This document shows, one piece after another, positions 6,678-11,130 of a stretch of DNA of 11,130 nucleotides. Within the stretch, counting starts at the first letter, position 1, and each line of letters starts with the position of its first letter. Origin of the DNA: an uncultured Asticcacaulis sp. (GTDB taxonomy: Bacteria; Pseudomonadota; Alphaproteobacteria; Caulobacterales; Caulobacteraceae); NCBI GenBank assembly GCA_946482045.1, contig CAMLPZ010000135.1, positions 1 through 11,130 on the forward strand. Direction: 5' to 3'. Both the position numbers and the translations under genes were made by a program. The notes under the pieces are model-generated. The model did not search any database. It saw only the letters and a program-made list of their open reading frames with translations, and was not told where the DNA came from.

Positions 6678-7210
6678 CATTTCTGACGCTGCTGTTCCTG
6701 GTAACCCTGAATGCGTTGACACCCGCGGCTGAGGTCAGCCAGGCGCTGAGCGATGGCATGGCCGCCGAAGCGCGCGGCGACGGCCATGCCCTGATGGCCG
6801 CTGCCCTCAAGCTTGATACGCTGGGCGCACACCCAGCCGACGGCGAAAATGATTTGGCTGTCGCGTGGAAGACAAGGGCAAGCGCGCTGGGTGCAAAGGC
6901 CCCGGATGCTCCACCCTGGCGCGGTCGGCTGCTGGGCCCCGCCTATCGCCATGGCACGTTGGCCGCCAACGCCAGCTTCGCAACCCGCCAGAGCTTCATC
7001 GCCGGGCAGAAGGCCGATATTTCCGTGGAATCGGAAATGGACGCGCTGGAGTTGAAGGTCTGGGACGATGACGGCAAGCCGGTCTGCCAAGTCACGACCT
7101 CGGCGCGGCTACTGGGCTGCCGCTGGATACCGCCCTTTTCCGGACCGAGCACGATTACCATTGCCAATCGCAGGGCCGAACCCGCGCGCTACATTCTGGT
7201 CATCAACTAG
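6674..7210 (+). CDS. Small exported protein with a C-terminal beta-sandwich-like domain, co-operonic with the kinase
   Basis: A 178-residue protein starting in the ATGA overlap with the kinase stop. The N-terminus is hydrophobic (MTFLTLLFLVTLNALTPA) but lacks the usual basic residues, so a signal peptide is likely but atypical. Residues 19-75 are predicted helical and alanine-rich. Residues 93-178 look like a beta sandwich of the bacterial pre-peptidase C-terminal (PPC) type: GQKADISVES, LELKVWDDDGKPV, then PPFSGPSTITIANR and a closing YILVIN. C138 and C149 lie in neighbouring predicted strands and could form a disulphide. PPC-like domains typically bind carbohydrate or other extracellular ligands or assist secretion. 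As the third gene of a two-component operon it could be a periplasmic accessory to the sensor. Family assignment is by pattern only. Confidence 0.8.
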   Translation: MTFLTLLFLVTLNALTPAAEVSQALSDGMAAEARGDGHALMAAALKLDTLGAHPADGENDLAVAWKTRASALGAKAPDAPPWRGRLLGPAYRHGTLAANASFATRQSFIAGQKADISVESEMDALELKVWDDDGKPVCQVTTSARLLGCRWIPPFSGPSTITIANRRAEPARYILVIN

Positions 7211-7284
7211 GCTTGTACCGGAATCCCCGCCCCCCGACGGCAACAAGAATGGCGGACCTGAATATGGACGCCCTCTGAAGTTCA

Positions 7285-7301
7285 GGAACTCCGGCAGTTC
7301 C
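7285..7301. other. Small stem-loop between convergent genes
   Basis: GGAACT and AGTTCC pair perfectly around CCGGC. It lies 75 bases after the stop of the 178-residue protein gene and 42 bases after the stop of the CHAT gene. No T-run follows on either strand, so it is at best a weak bidirectional terminator. Confidence 0.35.
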
Positions 7302-7330
7302 ATCAACCAGCAAACCGTTACGCTGTCCCG

Positions 7331-7346
7331 TTACAAACACTGTTAG
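7331..7346 (-). promoter_or_regulatory. Operator-like 16-base motif, copy 3, overlapping the CHAT stop codon
   Basis: TTACAAACACTGTTAG differs from copy 1 at one base. The TAA of the CHAT gene (7343-7345) lies inside it. On the minus strand the motif is followed by one base and then GGGACA (7324-7329), repeating the motif-gap-hexamer layout of the other copies, but no good -10 follows and no gene starts there. GTTAC also occurs at 7317-7321, so GTTAC, GTTAC and GTTAG recur at 12-13 base steps. It may be a third regulator site, a promoter for a short antisense RNA, or a relic of rearrangement. Confidence 0.55.
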
Positions 7347-10189
7347 GGGCGAACCAATGAGAACGGTGCCCACACAGCGGGATGATCCCCGGTCGCGACA
7401 CGGCTGGATTTCCTAAATTTCAGGGTTGCCGCGCGCAGCGCCATTGCCTCGCTGCGTCCCCGGGCATAGCCGCGCACGGTGTCAACGCTGATGGCGGCGG
7501 CGGCGTCATCGCGGACCGGCCACAGCGATACCAATACGTTCCGCCCGCCCGCCTGCAGGAAGGCCTTGGCCAGGCCGGAATAGCCCGCCGCCCCCGCTTC
7601 CCGGCTACTGCCGGTATTGCACGCCGAAAGGATGACCCAGTCGGCGTCCAGCCGGTAGGTGGCAATTTCCGAGGCGGTCAGCAGCCCATCTTCGCCTGTA
7701 CCGCCGGCCGTCATGACCAGGGCCGGTTCGCGCAGGCTCTGCAGATCGCCACTGACCAGGCCGTGGGTTGCGAAGGCGACCACGGAATAGGTTTTTAGCG
7801 GCAGGGCGCGCACCCTGGCTTCGGTCGCGTCCGCACCTGTGAGAATAATGCTGCCTGGCAGGGCCAGCGCGGCGTCCATGCGCTTCAGTTCAGCTTCGGC
7901 ATTCGGCAGTTGCGGCAGCGGCCAGACGGCGGCGCTGCGCATTACCGCCGTCGTTTCGGCGGGTGACCCGCTTGGCGCTCCGATACCGGCAAAACCGCCT
8001 GTGAGGTTGCGGCCGCCATCCGGCGTCGCGGCCAGCGACGTCCTCACCGACACGGCAAAGCGGTCGATCAACCACGGGGCGTCGTTGCGCCCGAACCATA
8101 TCTTGCGCGGTTCCGTAACCAGCAGCCCTAACGGCAGCGACATGACTGGCCCGGCGCTGACGACTTCCAGCTCATCAATCCCTTTCAAAGCCTTGAGTGT
8201 GCTAGCGGGAAACAAAGCACCGCCCAGGGATTGCGCCGCTTCACCGTCGAACGGCCGAGTCGCGTCCGCGACACTGAGCCGGACGCGGCGCACAGCTTCC
8301 GTTACGGCGCTGCGGTCGAGATCCGACCGATGCCAGCTGATGCTCTCGCGCGTTACGACCAGAGTCAGCGTGGCGTCGTCGCTACTCAGCGGTAGGACGG
8401 TCGCGACTTTGGCGGCAAGGCGTGCCTGGGCTTCGCTCACGCTCAGCGGACGCGGCTGGCTTAAGACACGATAGTCCGGAAAGCGTTGAAAAAGCGCCTC
8501 ATCAAGCTGCTTCAACTGGGCATCGGCCGCCGCAATCCCTACGTCGAGCCGAGCGACCTCTTGCGTCGATTTACCGGTCGCGAAGCTGCGCTCCCGGTCC
8601 AGGCGTTGGCGCGTCACCCGCAACGTCTCCAGTTCCTCGATCAATGCCAAGACCGCAGGCTCAGCAGTGGCCTTTGCCGCAAGCGTGCGCGAGGTAGCAG
8701 CTACCTCTGTAAAGGCCGCCAGTTGCGCGGCTCGCAACGCCAGCTCCGGGCGGTTAGCGGTTGCAGCCACATCCGCGACGCGTGTGAAGCTGCGCCCATA
8801 CAGCAATGCCGCGTCGGCCTGATCACCGGCGGTCAACGTTAGGCTGTTCAGCCTGGCTTCCATGGCACCTGCCGTCGCCTGCGCCTGGGTAAGGGCCGCT
8901 TCCGTGTTGCCCATACGTGCAAGGATCAGTGCGCGCAGGGTTTCGGCGGAGACCCGCGTCTTCTCAAACTCCGGCTTTTCGGCGCGATAATAGACCAGCG
9001 CCGCGTCGATTTGTTCCAGTGCTTCCGAAAGACGCTTCGTCGTCAGCAGGGTCAGTGCCAGATCGGCGCGGGCGTTGGCCGTTTGGGGCCGGCTGCGCTC
9101 GCCCAGTCTTTCCAGTACGTCAATCGCGTTTCGTAGACGCTCTTCTGATGCTCCGAGGTCTCCTTGCTCATAAGCCAGTTGCCCAAGGTTGCTCCAGCTC
9201 ACGCCAAGCAGGTAAGGGCTCGATCCGGTTGGAATTTTTTCGAAGATACCGATCGAAGTTTGTAACATAGCTTCTGCTTCGTCGATCTTACCTTGTTTGA
9301 TCAGCACGCGGCCCAGGCTCGCCGTATAGCTTCCGGTTTCGTAACTGGTCTTGCCCCCGTGTTTGACTGAATAGTCAAGGGCCTGGCGATAAAGCGCCTC
9401 CGCCTCTGAATAACGCCCAAGATCGAGCAGGCTTGAGGCCACGTTGAACATACCCCAGCTGACGGCGCGGTCGCCTTCCGGCATCTGATAGCCGACGCTC
9501 AAAGCTTCGCGGCTGACGACCAGCGCGCGCTCCGGGTCACCTGCTACCCGTAACTGGCCAGCATAGTTGCCAAGGTAAGCCGAGAAGTTGGCAGGATCCC
9601 GATGTCTGCCATCAGGTCCGACATCGGGACGCATCATAGTCAGCCCGGCCTCGTAGTTCCGTAATGCCTCGCCAAGACGCCCGAGCAAACTTTGAGAATG
9701 TGCTATCGAACAGAGGATGGCCCCAGCCTGGGGACTGTTTTCCCCGTGATGTTTGCGTATCAGGACCAGCGCATGCTGCTTGGTGTCGAGCGATCCAAGC
9801 ACATCGCCGCTGCCGGCTTGGTAAACGCTCAGTTCCTTTAGTGCCTGGCCCATTAGGGCGGTATCGTTCTTGCGCGCCGCTTTAAGTATCGCCACGGAAT
9901 CGCTTGCCAGTTTCAGCGGCTCCTTCGCGTCTCCTTTCTCCCACAGCGCTATCGCGTAGAGAAGCGCCGCCTTGACTTTGTCTTCCGGAACCGCCGTCTT
10001 AGTCGCCAAGGCGTCGCGATAAAGCCTGCCCATAGTGTCAACCCCATCGGGCAGATACGCCGGGGACACATCGGCCGTGAAGGCGGCTTCGATACGAGTA
10101 TGCAGGTCGGAGGACGAGGCGTTGGCAGCGCAAGGAATTAGGCAGGTGGCGGCAACCGTCAACAGCAGGCGTCTCATCGATAGCGGCAT
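7343..10189 (-). CDS. Exported TPR-CHAT protein (caspase-like protease candidate)
   Basis: A 948-residue protein starting at the ATG at 10189 behind a strong GGGGGAAGG. Residues 1-24 are a Sec signal (MRRLLLTVAATCLIPCAANA), placing it in the periplasm or outside. Residues about 70-440 are TPR units, for example GRLGEALRNYEAGL, GRYSEAEALYRQAL, GKIDEAEAMLQTSI and GDLGASEERLRNAI. Residues 510-570 are a charged helical connector. Residues 590-948 are a CHAT domain: GPVMSLPLGLL, FATHG with catalytic H809, LSACNTG with catalytic C857, FLQAGGRNVLVSLWPVRD, and the closing HPAVWAPF. The dyad is intact, so it should be an active cysteine peptidase of the caspase/gingipain/separase clan. TPRs usually hold the regulatory partner or substrate. 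Cytoplasmic TPR-CHAT proteins include the Craspase subunit of type III-E CRISPR; an exported one cannot work that way. It is transcribed toward the two-component operon. No co-directional partner is adjacent. Confidence 0.93.
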   Translation of the reverse strand: MPLSMRRLLLTVAATCLIPCAANASSSDLHTRIEAAFTADVSPAYLPDGVDTMGRLYRDALATKTAVPEDKVKAALLYAIALWEKGDAKEPLKLASDSVAILKAARKNDTALMGQALKELSVYQAGSGDVLGSLDTKQHALVLIRKHHGENSPQAGAILCSIAHSQSLLGRLGEALRNYEAGLTMMRPDVGPDGRHRDPANFSAYLGNYAGQLRVAGDPERALVVSREALSVGYQMPEGDRAVSWGMFNVASSLLDLGRYSEAEALYRQALDYSVKHGGKTSYETGSYTASLGRVLIKQGKIDEAEAMLQTSIGIFEKIPTGSSPYLLGVSWSNLGQLAYEQGDLGASEERLRNAIDVLERLGERSRPQTANARADLALTLLTTKRLSEALEQIDAALVYYRAEKPEFEKTRVSAETLRALILARMGNTEAALTQAQATAGAMEARLNSLTLTAGDQADAALLYGRSFTRVADVAATANRPELALRAAQLAAFTEVAATSRTLAAKATAEPAVLALIEELETLRVTRQRLDRERSFATGKSTQEVARLDVGIAAADAQLKQLDEALFQRFPDYRVLSQPRPLSVSEAQARLAAKVATVLPLSSDDATLTLVVTRESISWHRSDLDRSAVTEAVRRVRLSVADATRPFDGEAAQSLGGALFPASTLKALKGIDELEVVSAGPVMSLPLGLLVTEPRKIWFGRNDAPWLIDRFAVSVRTSLAATPDGGRNLTGGFAGIGAPSGSPAETTAVMRSAAVWPLPQLPNAEAELKRMDAALALPGSIILTGADATEARVRALPLKTYSVVAFATHGLVSGDLQSLREPALVMTAGGTGEDGLLTASEIATYRLDADWVILSACNTGSSREAGAAGYSGLAKAFLQAGGRNVLVSLWPVRDDAAAAISVDTVRGYARGRSEAMALRAATLKFRKSSRVATGDHPAVWAPFSLVRP

Positions 10190-10208
10190 GCGCCTTCCCC
10201 CAAAACGT

Positions 10209-10223
10209 GGTTATGTCATGACC
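10209..10223. promoter_or_regulatory. Quasi-palindrome upstream of the CHAT gene
   Basis: GGTTATGTCATGACC matches its own reverse complement at 12 of 15 positions and lies 20 bases upstream of the CHAT start, within the expected leader or promoter. It does not match the 16-base motif, so it would be a site for a different regulator if it is functional. Confidence 0.3.
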
Positions 10224-10512
10224 GCAAATGCCTAGGTGCGCAAGTTGTGCGGGCTGATTTTCCTCGCGAATTCCAAATCTTATCGCTTCTGTGAATCCAT
10301 GCCTTCAGTTTTGGTATCCTCGCAGCATAATAACCCCGTACCGCCAACTTGTGAAATGCCTGATCCTGAATGGCGCGCCGCGATCACTTCCACTGGCGCA
10401 GGATTTCTACAAAGTCGCTAAAAGCCCGACATTCGCCGTACAGAGAATATTGCCATTTTCCAGAATCAATTGCGGGTGAACCTACGTCTCCTCGACACAT
10501 TACCTTTTGAAA

Positions 10513-10543
10513 GTGCTATAATTATCTGCCGATAATCGAGCAC
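10513..10543. repeat. Interrupted inverted repeat containing a -10 box before the recombinase gene
   Basis: The left arm is GTGCT, 3 bases, ATTATC; the right arm is GATAAT, 2 bases, AGCAC, around a TGCC centre. That is eleven paired positions with one base of asymmetry. TATAAT (10517-10522), a perfect -10 for the plus strand, lies in the left arm; TCGACA (10492-10497) is a possible -35 at a long 19-base spacing. A tyrosine recombinase binding its own promoter, or a recombination core site, would look like this. The structure is clear; the role is inferred. Confidence 0.55.
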
Positions 10544-10570
10544 GGGCGGGCGAATGACGGAGAAACCGCC

Positions 10571-11130
10571 ATGTCGAATGAGCTGTGCGTAATCCCACCT
10601 CACCGCCCTTGGAACAAGGGCATCCTCGTCGGCCAGAAGATGCCGCTCAAGCCGAAGCACGTATGGTCAATTCGTGTGCGTTTGGAAATAGCTAAGTCTT
10701 ACCGCGACCTGGCCTTATTCAATCTGGCCATCGACAGTAAGTTGCGAGCATGCGATCTGGTTCGCCTGCGGATCGACGACGTTTACGCCGGCGGCCACAT
10801 GCGCGACAGGGCTATGGTCATTCAAAAGAAGACCGGCAAGGTTGTTCGGTTTGAGATTATGGAGCAAACCCGTCTTTCCATCGAGAAGATCTTGCCCGAG
10901 CTACGAGCACAAGGCTCGGAGTACCTGTTTCCAGGAAAATCCAAAGAGCGTCCGCATATTTCCACCCGCCAATATTCCCGGTTGCTGCATGATTGGGTCG
11001 AGAGCATAGGGCTTGAGCATTCCGGGTACGGAACACATTCAATGCGACGCACGAAGGCGGCTCAGATCTACAGACAGACTGGAAATCTTCGAGCCGTTCA
11101 AATTCTGCTCGGTCACACGAAACTCGAGAG
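10571..11130 (+). CDS. Tyrosine recombinase/integrase, 3' end beyond the window
   Basis: The first 186 codons are open to the last base of the window. The ATG at 10571 has GGAG eight bases upstream. It belongs to a short form of the phage-integrase family in which the catalytic domain begins almost at once (LALFNLAIDSKLRACDLVRLRIDDV), without a full N-terminal core-binding domain. Visible catalytic residues are R59, a lysine in KTGK (K90), H156 and R159 in THSMRRTKA, and H182 in LLGHTKLE. The nucleophilic tyrosine should follow within about 15 residues, outside the window. From memory, proteins opening with IPPHRPWNKG and this compact layout are frequent on alphaproteobacterial plasmids and islands. 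It may move DNA or resolve plasmid multimers. It is the only mobility gene in the window. Confidence 0.92.
   Translation, partial: MSNELCVIPPHRPWNKGILVGQKMPLKPKHVWSIRVRLEIAKSYRDLALFNLAIDSKLRACDLVRLRIDDVYAGGHMRDRAMVIQKKTGKVVRFEIMEQTRLSIEKILPELRAQGSEYLFPGKSKERPHISTRQYSRLLHDWVESIGLEHSGYGTHSMRRTKAAQIYRQTGNLRAVQILLGHTKLE

Larger units (their letters stand above)
10190..10570. other. 381-base intergenic stretch, no supported gene
   Basis: Two short plus-strand readings (10236-10421 and 10291-10479) overlap each other in different frames, lack ribosome-binding sites and resemble no family known to me. The left end should hold the CHAT promoter; I see its ribosome-binding site and a quasi-palindrome but no convincing -35/-10 pair. 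The right end carries the promoter and inverted repeat of the recombinase gene. No tRNA gene or attachment-site duplicate is visible. Confidence 0.6.

Noticed and set aside
7285..7301. Bidirectional intrinsic terminator
   Set aside because: Only a 6-bp stem and no T-run on either strand; kept only as a small stem-loop.
7343..10189. Craspase-like (type III-E CRISPR) CHAT component
   Set aside because: No CRISPR array or cas gene is present, and the protein has a signal peptide.
10236..10479. Small gene such as an excisionase between CHAT and the recombinase
   Set aside because: Two overlapping short readings, neither with a ribosome-binding site nor a helix-turn-helix pattern.

Overview
The window is GC-rich, and its gene style fits an alphaproteobacterium: GTG and TTG starts, 4-base gene overlaps, Tat-type signals and an OmpR-family two-component pair. 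A Caulobacterales-like organism such as Asticcacaulis or Caulobacter is my best guess, but it rests on general appearance only. The flanks look less GC-rich than the core. By hand count, bases 361-420 are 50% GC, 5401-5460 are 65% and 10861-10920 are 57%.

Layout. (1) 184-729, minus strand: a WapI-type immunity protein with an apparent export signal. (2) 901-4445, minus strand: a five-gene co-directional run encoding only predicted exported proteins. In transcription order these are a Tat-signal protein, a small two-cysteine protein, a Sel1-repeat protein, a second small two-cysteine protein of a different type, and a third that looks like a paralogue of the first. (3) 4446-4608: a divergent control region with two inverted copies of a 16-base motif, each one base away from a -35-like hexamer. 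(4) 4609-7210, plus strand: response regulator, sensor histidine kinase and a small exported protein, joined by 4-base overlaps. (5) 7343-10189, minus strand: a 948-residue exported TPR-CHAT protein with an intact His/Cys dyad, convergent with the two-component operon. A third copy of the 16-base motif overlaps its stop codon. (6) 10190-10570: a non-coding stretch ending in a promoter-like site inside an inverted repeat. (7) 10571 to the window end, plus strand: a tyrosine recombinase cut off before its catalytic tyrosine.

How they may work together (inference): the kinase senses an envelope signal, and the regulator binds the 16-base motif to control its own operon and the divergent operon of exported proteins. 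The TPR-CHAT protein would be a periplasmic protease-like enzyme acting with, or on, some of these exported proteins. No such system is known to me by name. The immunity-type gene and the integrase at the two edges suggest the region lies in, or next to, accessory DNA.
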